Shown: positions 34,603 through 42,513, counted from the stretch's first letter. The stretch: DNA of 56,011 nucleotides from CAYJEO01 sp044432805 (GCA_044432805.1 JAWXUI010000004.1:1-56011); one strand, 5' to 3'. The notes: generated by a model from the letters alone, not told the origin. Numbers and translations are program-made.

Positions 34603-35094
34603 ATGAAAGAAAAAAGAGATTTATATAATAATCAATTAGAATTAAGTGGGAAAACATACTTTAAAGGAGACAAAATTCCAAAAAATTATTATCCAATGGT
34701 CGTAATGGTCGCAATTCAAAATTCAAATGGAGAATTTTTAATGCAAAAAAGAGTTGAGGCTAAAGGAGGAGACTGGGGTATTACTGGTGGACATCCAAAA
34801 CACGGAGAAACTCCCAAACAAGGAATTATTACTGAAGTAAAAGAGGAATTAGGTATAGACATTAGCAATCATAAAATTATCGAATTTCAAAGAGGATGCG
34901 ATGGAAAAGATTGTTATATAATGTATTATACAAAAATAGATTTAGATGTAAATGAATTAGTAATTCAATTAGATGAACTAACAGAGGTTAAATGGTTTAG
35001 TATTGAAAGGTTGCAACAAATGGTTGATACTGGAGAGTTGAATAACGATCAAGTAGAGTTTTTTATTAAATGTATTGAATATTTAAATAATTAA
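34603..35094 (+). CDS. Nudix hydrolase
   Basis: A 163-aa Nudix-fold enzyme of the isopentenyl-diphosphate-isomerase-like/YfcD group, with the start RDLYNNQLELSGKTYFKGD. The Nudix box is GHPKHGETPKQGIITEVKEE followed by LGID; the usual Arg of REUxEE is Thr, while the catalytic Glu pair is kept. It would cleave a nucleoside-diphosphate-type compound. It sits 47 bases after the queuosine-salvage gene. Substrate unknown. Confidence 0.83.
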   Translation: MKEKRDLYNNQLELSGKTYFKGDKIPKNYYPMVVMVAIQNSNGEFLMQKRVEAKGGDWGITGGHPKHGETPKQGIITEVKEELGIDISNHKIIEFQRGCDGKDCYIMYYTKIDLDVNELVIQLDELTEVKWFSIERLQQMVDTGELNNDQVEFFIKCIEYLNN

Positions 35095-35291
35095 AAAGTG
35101 ATGTGAGAAAATTAATCACAGATGTTAATTTAAAAAATAATTGGTTAAAATTTCAAAATAAAAAACACATATAAAAAGCTTATAGAAAAAAGAGGTTAGT
35201 TAAAAAGAAATTGCTGTTTTTGTAAAAAAACTAAATGCAATTTTTAGTTTAGATTTATTGTGTACAATCAATTATTTTCTGTTTTGTTATT
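35095..35291. other. Non-coding stretch before the IS30 remnant
   Basis: No gene is visible on either strand. The stretch contains a small inverted repeat, ACTAAA/TTTAGT around 35230-35250, which might be what remains of an insertion-sequence end, but no convincing matching end was found. Confidence 0.35.
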
Positions 35292-35710
35292 TTACTTAAG
35301 TATCTTGTAACTTAAGCTAACTTCATCTTCTTTTATGTATTTGAGATGGAGTTTTTTTGTTATTTCTATTCCACCTTTTTGCCAAGAAGAATATGGAACA
35401 CAATAAAAGATGTTTGAAATTTTTTCTTTTGTTTTTAAATCCAGTTTAATATCAGAAGGTTTTGAAAATTCCCACCCATTATCTGTTAATATAATTTTAA
35501 ATAACAATTTAAAATTTTCTACCCCTAATTCTTTTTTTTTATTAAATATTCTTACTACAGAATCTGGTTTGTATTTATCTACAATGAATAATAACATTAA
35601 TTTAGTTTCTCTAAAATATAAAGTTAAAGAACAGTTTTTATCTTCGAATTTACCAATCACAGTATCCATTTCTACTATACCGTTGCTGGACTTTAAAAAA
35701 TAGGTAAAAT
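35292..35710 (-). pseudogene. Truncated IS30-family transposase
   Basis: The minus strand encodes the DDE core of an IS30 transposase. The recognisable run is VEMDTVIGKFED, FRETKLMLLFIVDK, FKIILTDNGWEF, IFYCVPYSSWQKGGIE. The three acidic residues (Asp in MDTV, Asp in TDNG, Glu in KGGIE) are all kept. In-frame homology (FLKSSNGIVEM) extends upstream of the first ATG (35667-35669) with no start, and the N-terminal helix-turn-helix part expected of a 300-plus-residue enzyme is gone. So this is a dead 5'-truncated copy. Confidence 0.75.
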
Positions 35711-35781
35711 ATGCTATAATTATATATGAGATTTAATTTGGATTATACTAATTAAAAAACTAAATAAAAGAAGACAGTAAA

Positions 35782-35871
35782 TAATTATGGATATGAAACA
35801 AAAATTTGAAATGCGTAAGAAAAAAGAGAAGAAATAGAAACTGGATAAAGTTGTAACAAAACGAATATCAA
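35782..35871 (+). repeat. Possible decayed copy of the rbgA 5' end
   Basis: TAAATAATTATGGA, directly before and into an ATG at 35786, is identical to the sequence around the rbgA start (ATG 38048). The translated start MDMKQKFEMRKKKEKK, then a stop, then KLDKVV..KRISI.KW parallels the rbgA start MDMYQKRKLRKEKKENVVV. The copy lacks the AGGAGG of the real gene and is interrupted by TAG. Similarity fades after about 30 codons. Judged by eye in AT-rich DNA, so uncertain. Confidence 0.4.
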
Positions 35872-36052
35872 TTGGCAAATGGGGAATAAAGGATGAATTG
35901 CTATAAACCCAGTATTTATAAGGTGATGTTCAAAAAAGTTTTTACATCTTTGAGTTAGAAAATGAGCTGAATTGCAAATTAGAGCTTTGATCAAATAAAA
36001 CGCAAATGTGTACATCTTGTTTGATGAATAATGATATTTATCTTGCAAAAAT
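35872..36052. other. Degenerate intergenic stretch
   Basis: All plus-strand frames have frequent stops; an 87-codon minus-strand frame across 35785-36048 is merely open by chance and has no ribosome binding site. One plus frame reads FYIFELENELNCKLEL and may be a relic of a gene I cannot identify. Confidence 0.35.
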
Positions 36053-36236
36053 TTAATAGCAGAGTTATTTGATGTGACAAGAAGTACAATAACTGGACAT
36101 ATTAGTTATATATTTAAGGAGGGTGAATCGCATTAGCAAAAGCACCATCGAAAAAACCAATATTGCTTTTTCAGATAAGCCAGTAAAAATATATAATTTA
36201 GATATTATATTAGTCTTAATCCATTGTAAGCACTAG
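36053..36236 (+). pseudogene. RhuM/virulence-type gene remnant
   Basis: Frame from 36053 reads LIAELFDVTRSTITGHISYI then FKEGE, ending in TAG at 36134. A +1 shifted frame from 36132 continues ISKSTIEKTNIAFSDKPVKI then YNLDIILV. Together they match the DNA-binding start of RhuM-family proteins (AELFgV.rstI..HI.NIfkeGEL, then a KP...YNLD.IISV strand). The gene lacks its 5' end and the long C-terminal half. RhuM genes often travel in genomic islands next to restriction systems. Confidence 0.6.
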
Positions 36237-36294
36237 TGTTGGTAAAATAAAAATTTTTATAAAATTATAATAATATTTGTTGGAGGTAGGTAAA

Positions 36295-37140
36295 ATGAAT
36301 AAAGTAAAAAAATATGGTGAAATATTGATGATTTGGCCATGTAATTTGAATTGCTATTATTGTCTGAAAAACGAAATTAAAGATAAAAATGAAGATAGCT
36401 ATGTAAATACACATTTTTTAAAATGGAAAAATTTCGAAAAATTTATCAATACCTTAAAAGAACAAGATATTGATACAATATATTTATCAAGTATAAATAC
36501 AGAACCTATGTTATATAAATATTTAAAAGAGTTAATATTATATCTAAAAAATCAAAAATTAAAAGTTGGAATCAGAACAAATGGAGTATTACTTAGTCAG
36601 GAAAAAAATATAAATATATTAAGACTATTAGATGAAAAAATTTCAATTTCTTTGCAGGGAATACATTATGATACATTTGTAAATATAACAGGAACTAATT
36701 TATTTTTTGATGTAGAAAAATTGTTAATTAAATTAAGAGAAAAAAATTTGAAGGTACGATTTACTTTTGTTGTAAATGTAGAAAATTATCGAGAATTAGA
36801 TAGTTTAATTCAATTATTAGAAAAATATAGTGAAAATATTAAGTATTTGCAAATTAGAAAAATATATAAATATTATGAAGCAAATCAAAAAGATTTTTGC
36901 GATGATATGAATAAATACTTTGATGTTAAAGAGTTATTAGAAAAAAAATATAAAAAAATTGAAGGATTTTATGAAAGTGTAGGTGTACAGACTAGTAAAA
37001 AATTAAAAATATATTTTTGGGATGATGTGTTCAAAAAAGAAAGTGTACAATCACTGAACTATTTTGTAGATGGGACTATATCTGACAATACATTGTTACT
37101 ACAATGTTATAATGAAGAAAGAAAAAAGGAGAATTTTTAA
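36295..37140 (+). CDS. Radical SAM protein (pair with methyltransferase)
   Basis: A 281-aa radical SAM protein; CNLNCYYC near the N-terminus binds the 4Fe-4S cluster. Following the motif, IDTIYLSSINTEPMLYKYLK takes the place of the GGEPLL element, and VGIRTNGVLL and ISISLQGIHYDTF are normal barrel strands. It lacks a SPASM-type Cys-rich C-terminus; the last Cys is in LLQCYNEE. ATG 36295 with GGAGG is preferred over a TTG at 36277. The methyltransferase gene starts two bases after its stop, so the pair acts together. The substrate is unknown. Confidence 0.75.
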   Translation: MNKVKKYGEILMIWPCNLNCYYCLKNEIKDKNEDSYVNTHFLKWKNFEKFINTLKEQDIDTIYLSSINTEPMLYKYLKELILYLKNQKLKVGIRTNGVLLSQEKNINILRLLDEKISISLQGIHYDTFVNITGTNLFFDVEKLLIKLREKNLKVRFTFVVNVENYRELDSLIQLLEKYSENIKYLQIRKIYKYYEANQKDFCDDMNKYFDVKELLEKKYKKIEGFYESVGVQTSKKLKIYFWDDVFKKESVQSLNYFVDGTISDNTLLLQCYNEERKKENF

Positions 37141-37141
37141 G

Positions 37142-37930
37142 ATGGAAAAAGAGTTGGCAATAAAAAATTATTATAATAATGAATACAATGAAGAAGATAG
37201 GTTGAAAAATGGCTGCGATAATAGACACAAAATAGAATTTGAATATAAGAAAAAAGTCATATGTGAAGAGGTATTAAAGAAAAATAAGCCTTGTAATATA
37301 TTAGATTTAAGTTGTGGTACGGGAATATATGCAATAGAATTAGCGAAGTTAGGTCATTATGTAGAAGCTAGTGATTTAGTAGAAGAGCATATAGAAATAT
37401 TGAATAAAAAAGTATTAGATTTTAATTTGAGAGAACACATTAGTACATCTTCAAGTAATATTTTGAATATAGATTATGGAAAAAAACAATTTGATGTAGT
37501 TTTACTTGGTGGCGCAATTTATCATTTGCATTCATATGAAGATAAAAAAAAGGCAGTAAACAATGCTAAAAAATATTTGAAAAAAGATGGCATATTGATT
37601 ATTGATTTTTTGCCGAAATTGCACGGAAAGATTCAAAATATTATTTTAGATAGCGGTATATTAGATAATGAAGAAGAACCAACAATAGAAATTCATAATG
37701 ATATATTCAGTTATAATACTGTAGAAGAAATGAAATCAATTATAGTAGAAAAAGAATATGATATGAAATTTTTAACAACAGATTTTATATCAAAATTTAT
37801 CAAGGATGATATAAATAATTTGAGCGATGAACAATTGAATAAATGGATTCAACTGTTAGAAAAGGTCAATGAAAACTTTAATTTAGTTGATATTGGTGAA
37901 CATGCATTGGTAATTTGCACAAAAATATGA
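37142..37930 (+). CDS. Class I SAM-dependent methyltransferase
   Basis: A 262-aa methyltransferase: motif I ILDLSCGTGIYAIELAKLG (about 46-64), Asp in VEASDLVEEHIEIL, motif with YGKKQFDVVLLGGAIYHL, and post-motif LIIDFLPKL. The GGAIYHLHS segment fits small-molecule methyltransferases of the UbiE/Methyltransf_11 type. ATG 37142 has GGAG 11 bases upstream inside the radical SAM gene. The pairing with a radical SAM enzyme suggests two steps on the same substrate. Confidence 0.82.
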   Translation: MEKELAIKNYYNNEYNEEDRLKNGCDNRHKIEFEYKKKVICEEVLKKNKPCNILDLSCGTGIYAIELAKLGHYVEASDLVEEHIEILNKKVLDFNLREHISTSSSNILNIDYGKKQFDVVLLGGAIYHLHSYEDKKKAVNNAKKYLKKDGILIIDFLPKLHGKIQNIILDSGILDNEEEPTIEIHNDIFSYNTVEEMKSIIVEKEYDMKFLTTDFISKFIKDDINNLSDEQLNKWIQLLEKVNENFNLVDIGEHALVICTKI

Positions 37931-38047
37931 GTTGAAAAATACATGGAATTATAAAGTAAATAAGTTAATAAAATTGTATTAAAAAATAAAAATAAAATAT
38001 AATTGGGTGGCAAATAGATAATAAAGTAAAACAGGAGGTAAATAATT

Positions 38048-38980
38048 ATGGACATGTATCAAAAAAGAAAATTACGTAAAGAAAAAAAAGAAAATGTTGT
38101 AGTTGATAAAATAGAAGAAAGAAAAACAAATATTAACTGGTATCCTGGTCATATGGCGAAAACTAAAAGGTTGATAAGCGAAATGCGTGACTTAATAGAC
38201 GTTGTTTATGAAGTAGTAGATGCTAGAATACCTTATTCATCAAAATTAAAAGAAATAGATGAACTTATTTATAATAAACCTAAAATTATAGTAATGACTA
38301 AAATGGATTTATGTGATAAATATGAAACAAAAAAATGGATGAATTATTATGAAAAACAAGGAAGTAAAGTTATAGGTGTAGATTTAGAAAATAACTTTAA
38401 TATGAATGGATTAATTAATTTAACAAAAGAATTAATGAATGAAAGAAATGAAAAAAGAACAAACAAAGGATTGAGTATTAGAAAAACAAGAGTTTTAATT
38501 ATAGGCGTTCCAAATGCAGGAAAATCAACTTTAATAAATCGTTTAGTTGGTAAAAAAACAGTTAATACAGGTAATAAACCAGGGGTTACAAAAAGTTTAA
38601 GTTGGATTAGAATATCATCAGACTTAGAATTATTAGATTCACCAGGTATATTATGGCCTAAATTAGATGAAGGAAACATTGGTTTTAATTTAGCGTCTTT
38701 TACAGCAATAAAAGAAGAAATTTTACCTCTTGATCATGTCGCGGCATATATATTAAAAAATCTTTCACTATACTATCCAAACATTTTAAAAGAAAGATTT
38801 GGAATAGAAGAATATGATGAAGAAGAAATAATAGAAGCATATGATATTATTGGTAAAAAAAGAGGCTGCTTAATTAAAGGCGGGGAAGTAGATTACGATA
38901 AAGTAATAAATATAATAATAAATGATGTAAAAAATGGAGCAATAAAAAATATAACATTTGACAGGTTTTTAAATGACTAA
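38048..38980 (+). CDS. rbgA: Ribosome biogenesis GTPase RbgA (YlqF)
   Basis: A circularly permuted GTPase needed for late 50S subunit assembly. Motifs are in the permuted order: the G4-type MTKMDL, then G1 GVPNAGKSTLINRL, G2 Thr in PGVTKS, and G3 DSPGILWP. WYPGHMAKTKR, the usual family start, begins near residue 36, so this protein has an extra Lys-rich N-terminal stretch of about 33 residues. AGGAGGT precedes ATG 38048. The next gene overlaps its stop by eight bases. Confidence 0.93.
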   Translation: MDMYQKRKLRKEKKENVVVDKIEERKTNINWYPGHMAKTKRLISEMRDLIDVVYEVVDARIPYSSKLKEIDELIYNKPKIIVMTKMDLCDKYETKKWMNYYEKQGSKVIGVDLENNFNMNGLINLTKELMNERNEKRTNKGLSIRKTRVLIIGVPNAGKSTLINRLVGKKTVNTGNKPGVTKSLSWIRISSDLELLDSPGILWPKLDEGNIGFNLASFTAIKEEILPLDHVAAYILKNLSLYYPNILKERFGIEEYDEEEIIEAYDIIGKKRGCLIKGGEVDYDKVINIIINDVKNGAIKNITFDRFLND

Positions 38981-39916
38981 TTTAAAATCTCTAGAGCAAC
39001 AAGTAAATGACTATATAGTAGATGGTAATTTTCATAAACATGATTTTTTTGAAAAAATACAATACTATCATGAAGTTAATAATTTGTTATATCAAAAATC
39101 TTATGATTTTGTAATGAAAAAAAAGATGTATGCCCACAAACTAAAGTATCTATAAAAGAAAAATTAAAAATTATTACTGATTTTTATAAAAAACTTGATT
39201 ATGATATTGATGTTGAAGAATTAATAAACAAAGGTATAATAGAATTTTCTTTTATAGAAGATGAAGATATAAAAGGGAAATCATATCAGGTAAACGAAAA
39301 ATATTTAATTGATTTAACAGAAACTGGATTCCTAATAGATGCCTGTATTTTAGTTCATGAAATATCCCATCATAAAAATGCACCTACTGGACAAAGGTCT
39401 ATAACTAATGACATGATTACAGAAGGAATTGCTTATTGTGAAGAATTATTATTCATTGATTATTTAGAAGAAATAGGTTATCAATCAGATGTTCAAGTAA
39501 GAAAAGTTGGTTTGATAAATGGTATTTTTGAAATAACAGATGATAGTTATTCAATTTTAAAAATGTTTAATCTATATTCACAATTAGGTAGTTTATCAAA
39601 AGATAGTTACTCAATGCTTTATACTGATGATAATTATGAAATGTGTATAGAAGAATTAGAAGAAAAGTTTTTCAAAAAAGATATAAAATTATACTTTAGA
39701 ATGTTTTATACATTTGGTTATTTTATAGCTATTTATTTATATGAAAATTATTTAATTAATAAAAATTATGATAAAATAAGAGAACTACATACATTAATTA
39801 ATGAATTAAGTTTACCGGATTTATTAGAGCATATAAAATTATATAGCATAAAAGATAATGAAAAAACAATAAAAAAATTTATGAGTAGAGGCGAAGGAGT
39901 AAATAAAAATGGATAG
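38973..39916 (+). CDS. Zinc metallopeptidase-like protein split by a -1 frameshift
   Basis: Frame 0 from ATG 38973 (overlapping the rbgA stop) encodes 51 residues up to the A-run and would stop at 39153-39155 as a 60-residue peptide. From 39125 the -1 frame continues for 263 codons to 39916: DVCPQTKVSIKEKL and onwards, with a zinc motif LVHEISHHKN and, 20 residues on, ITEGIAYCEE, which supplies the third-ligand Glu as in M3-like gluzincins. Joined, the product is about 314 aa without signal peptide. No start codon with a ribosome binding site is seen for the second part before ATG 39413, which lies after the zinc motif. So the intact enzyme needs frameshifting, unless the shift is a mutation or read error. 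Confidence 0.68.
39119..39125 (+). other. Slippery heptamer A AAA AAG
   Basis: Codons ATG AAA AAA AAG in frame 0 contain A-AAA-AAG in phase at 39119-39125, the same heptamer used for programmed -1 frameshifting in dnaX. Slipping back one base gives AAA AAA GAT and exactly the frame of the zinc-motif part. The -1 frame is closed upstream by TGA at 39104-39106, so the shift must lie between there and the end of the A8 run. Confidence 0.6.
39869..39887 (+). repeat. 19-bp direct repeat, left copy
   Basis: ATAAAAAAATTTATGAGTA, within the end of the metallopeptidase gene. The same 19 bases recur at 40319-40337, and partial similarity (GAGG.GAA) continues after. The two copies bracket the nucleotidyltransferase-like gene. 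Confidence 0.75.
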
Positions 39917-40319
39917 AGAACAATTAATTCAATTAATAGAAACAATAAAAATAGATAAGGATAAATTTTGGATTTTATCTTCTTCAGCATTAGTATTAAG
40001 AAAACTTTATGATAAAGCAAACGATTTGGATATAGCAGTAACAAGAGAAGGACTAGAACAATTAAAAAAGCAGTATGATTTATTGGAAAAAGAAAATGGA
40101 TGGTTTAAAGTTAATGATAAAATTGAATGCTGCGTAGATGAATATGAAGACTATAAAGTCGAAAAAACAAAAGAATATAATTTAGAAAGTTTAGAAAAAT
40201 ATTTTGAATACTTAAAAAGTAGTAAAAGAGAAAAGGATATTATAAAATACAAAATAGTCAAAGAAGAATTATTAAAAAGAAATATTATAATTAATGATGC
40301 ATATAACGAAAAAGTATGA
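39909..40319 (+). CDS. Nucleotidyltransferase-like protein
   Basis: A 136-aa protein with the minimal nucleotidyltransferase layout: SSSALVLRKLYDKANDLDIAV, i.e. a Ser pair in place of the GS motif and DLD as the metal-binding DxD. A later Glu/Asp (IECCVDEYED) could be the third acidic residue. Such small proteins include tRNA- or protein-modifying enzymes and toxin-antitoxin nucleotidyltransferases. It overlaps the previous gene by eight bases and lies between the direct repeats, directly upstream of mrnC. Function unknown. Confidence 0.62.
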   Translation: MDREQLIQLIETIKIDKDKFWILSSSALVLRKLYDKANDLDIAVTREGLEQLKKQYDLLEKENGWFKVNDKIECCVDEYEDYKVEKTKEYNLESLEKYFEYLKSSKREKDIIKYKIVKEELLKRNIIINDAYNEKV

Positions 40320-40337
40320 TAAAAAAATTTATGAGTA
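40319..40337 (+). repeat. 19-bp direct repeat, right copy
   Basis: Identical to 39869-39887. It is located at the stop of the nucleotidyltransferase-like gene and just before the mrnC ribosome binding site. Confidence 0.75.
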
Positions 40338-40349
40338 AGGGAGAATGAA

Positions 40350-40709
40350 ATGAATAGTTTAACACTCGCATATTTAGGCGATAATATTTATGAAACTTAT
40401 GTAAGAAAACATTTAGTAGATAAAGGAATAGTAAAGGTTAGTTTACTTCAAAAAGAAGCAAGCAAGTATTCATCTGCTAAAGGACAAGCATCTTTCGTAA
40501 AAATATTAATAGAAAAAAATTTCTTTATTCAAGAAGAATTAGATGTATACTATAGAGGAAGAAATGCTAAAAGTCACACAAAACCAAAGAACACAGACAT
40601 CGTAACGTATAAAATAGCAACCGGTTTAGAAGCATTGATAGGTTATCTTTATATAAACGATCAGCATGATAGAATCAAAAAAATAATGGAAGAAATATTA
40701 GGAGAATAA
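40350..40709 (+). CDS. mrnC: Mini-ribonuclease 3
   Basis: A 119-aa RNase III-like nuclease without the dsRNA-binding domain, maturing 23S rRNA ends. The catalytic AYLGDNIYETYVRKHL, the GRNAKSHTKPKNTDIVTYK segment and ATGLEALIGYLYI are family-defining. GGGAG precedes ATG 40350. It opens the Bacillus-like block with rlmB two bases downstream. Confidence 0.93.
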   Translation: MNSLTLAYLGDNIYETYVRKHLVDKGIVKVSLLQKEASKYSSAKGQASFVKILIEKNFFIQEELDVYYRGRNAKSHTKPKNTDIVTYKIATGLEALIGYLYINDQHDRIKKIMEEILGE

Positions 40710-40711
40710 TT

Positions 40712-41398
40712 ATGTATATATATGGAAAAAATAGTGTTGAAGAAATATTAAAAAAAGAGAAAAAAATAAAGAAAGCATATATTTATAAAAAATTTAGTGA
40801 CAAATTTATAATATCTGCTATAGAAAAATTGAATATTCCAACTTTTTACGTTGAAAAATATGAATTAGATAAACTTGCATCTGGAAATCATCAAGGTATA
40901 ATAGTATCTGTTCCTGATTTTGAATATTGCGATTATACAGAATTTACTAATAATGAAAATTCTTTAATTGTTATTTTAGATCATATAGAAGATCCTCATA
41001 ATTTTGGAGCAATAATAAGAACTTGTGAAGCTGCTGGAGTAGATGGAATTATAATACCAAAAGATAGAAGCGTAGAAGTAAATTCAACTGTTGCTAAAGT
41101 AAGTGTTGGAACACTAGAAAACGTAAAAATTTCAAAAGTGACTAATATTAACGAAACAATCAAAAGACTAAAAAAATTAGGATATTGGATAGTTGGAACA
41201 GATATGGACGGACAAAACTATCGAACAATAGATTATAAAGGAAAAACAGCAATAGTTATTGGTAATGAAGGAAAAGGAATGTCGAGATTAACAACAGAAT
41301 CTTGTGACTTTATAGCTACAATACCAATGCAAGGAACAGTTAATAGCTTAAATGCAAGTGTCGCTGCTGCAATAGTAATATTTGAAGCAATAAAATAA
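40712..41398 (+). CDS. rlmB: 23S rRNA 2'-O-methyltransferase RlmB (TrmH/SpoU family)
   Basis: A 228-aa SPOUT methyltransferase with an N-terminal substrate-binding domain (YIYGKNSVEEIL to SGNHQGI) and the knotted catalytic domain: LDHIEDPHNFGAIIRTCEAAG (motif 1, cut here before its first residues), VIGNEGKGMSRL (motif 2) and IPMQGTVNSLNASVAAAI (motif 3). It methylates G2251-type ribose in the peptidyl-transferase loop. Position between mrnC and sigH is as in B. subtilis, except that yacP is missing. Confidence 0.93.
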   Translation: MYIYGKNSVEEILKKEKKIKKAYIYKKFSDKFIISAIEKLNIPTFYVEKYELDKLASGNHQGIIVSVPDFEYCDYTEFTNNENSLIVILDHIEDPHNFGAIIRTCEAAGVDGIIIPKDRSVEVNSTVAKVSVGTLENVKISKVTNINETIKRLKKLGYWIVGTDMDGQNYRTIDYKGKTAIVIGNEGKGMSRLTTESCDFIATIPMQGTVNSLNASVAAAIVIFEAIK

Positions 41399-41409
41399 AG
41401 GGTGGTTAT

Positions 41410-42012
41410 ATGGATTATAAAGAATTTAATGATTTTGAACTTTTATCTTATATAGGAGAACAAAATGAAGAAGCAAATGAAATTATGTACAAAAAATATC
41501 AACCTCTTATTAAAAGTTTAGCAAGACAACTATTTGATAGAAACTTTAGTAATTCATTTGAACTAAATGATTTGATTCAAGAAGGTATGATTGGACTAAA
41601 TAAAGCAATAGTTGAATTTAACGACTCAAAAGAAACTATATTTTATACATTTGCATATACCTGTATTAAAACTACAATGATTAGTTATATCGTAAAACAT
41701 AATAGACAAAAAAATAAAATATTAAACGAATCAATTTCCTTAGAAATCGAAGAAGATGATTATAAAAAAAATGAGTTTATGTTAGAAGATAACAGTTTAA
41801 ATCCAGAAGTTGTTTTAATAAACAATGAATTTAAAAAAGAATTAATGCAAATTGCAAAAAATAATTTAACTAGTTTTGAACTAGAAGTATTTGAACTTAA
41901 ATTAAAAAACTTTAATTATAAAGAAATTGCTGAAATACTAAAAAAAGACTCTAAATCCATAGATAATGCACTACAAAGAATAAAAAGCAAAATGAAATAT
42001 AAAATTAATTAA
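41410..42012 (+). CDS. sigH: RNA polymerase sigma factor, SigH type
   Basis: A 200-aa sigma-70-family factor with region 2 (YKKYQPLIKSLARQ, DLIQEGMIGLNKAI, FYTFAYTCIKTTMI) and region 4 (LTSFELEVFELKLKN then YKEIAEILKK and NALQRIKSKMK). Its place after rlmB and before secE-nusG is that of B. subtilis sigH (Spo0H), which starts the sporulation and stationary-phase programme. That agrees with the sporulation-type genes at 13682-15434. GGGTGG precedes ATG 41410. Confidence 0.85.
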   Translation: MDYKEFNDFELLSYIGEQNEEANEIMYKKYQPLIKSLARQLFDRNFSNSFELNDLIQEGMIGLNKAIVEFNDSKETIFYTFAYTCIKTTMISYIVKHNRQKNKILNESISLEIEEDDYKKNEFMLEDNSLNPEVVLINNEFKKELMQIAKNNLTSFELEVFELKLKNFNYKEIAEILKKDSKSIDNALQRIKSKMKYKIN

Positions 42013-42030
42013 TAAAAGATATAATACTTA

Positions 42031-42059
42031 TTGACTGAGATATAATACTATGGTATTAT
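42031..42059 (+). promoter_or_regulatory. Promoter of secE-nusG
   Basis: TTGACT (42031-42036), 17 bases, TATTAT (42054-42059) with TGG directly before it (extended -10). Confidence 0.7.
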
Positions 42060-42105
42060 TTATTTAAGGCACATAGGTGTTTTTATTTTGGAAAAAGGAG
42101 TCATT

Positions 42106-42513
42106 ATGGAAGAAAAAACAAAAAAACCAAAAACACAAAGTAAAAAAACAACAACTAAAAAAACAGCAAAGAAAACAACTAAAAAACCAGTTGTAAAAGT
42201 AGAAAAACAAGAAGAAAAAAAAGTAGAAGTAAAAAAGGAAACTTCTAAAAAACAAAAAGTAGAAGTTAAAAAAGAAACTTCTAAAAAAACCAAAGTTGAT
42301 AAAAAAAAGAAAGCAACAAAAAAACAATCATTTTTTAAAAAAGGTATTTCATTTTTAAAAGATGTAAAAAAAGAATTAGGGAAAGTGAATTGGCCTAACA
42401 AAAAAAATATGACAACAAATACGATTGCAACAATCACGTTTATAATTGTATTCGCATTATATTTTTCATTAGCAGATTTAATAATCGCTGGGCTTAAGAT
42501 GTTGGTGGCGTAA
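42106..42513 (+). CDS. secE: Preprotein translocase subunit SecE with Lys-rich extension
   Basis: A 135-aa protein. The last 60 residues are a typical bacterial SecE: FLKDVKKELGKVNWPNKKNM, then one membrane helix. SecE clamps the SecY channel. The first 75 residues are an unusual low-complexity stretch of Lys, Thr and Glu with the repeated unit VEVKKETSKK. ATG 42106 with AAGGAG is used; an in-frame TTG at 42088 would lie before that site. nusG starts immediately after the stop. Confidence 0.92.
   Translation: MEEKTKKPKTQSKKTTTKKTAKKTTKKPVVKVEKQEEKKVEVKKETSKKQKVEVKKETSKKTKVDKKKKATKKQSFFKKGISFLKDVKKELGKVNWPNKKNMTTNTIATITFIIVFALYFSLADLIIAGLKMLVA

Noticed and set aside
35785..36048. An 87-codon open frame on the minus strand
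   Set aside because: No ribosome binding site, no recognisable protein; openness results from stop-rich decayed sequence on the other strand.
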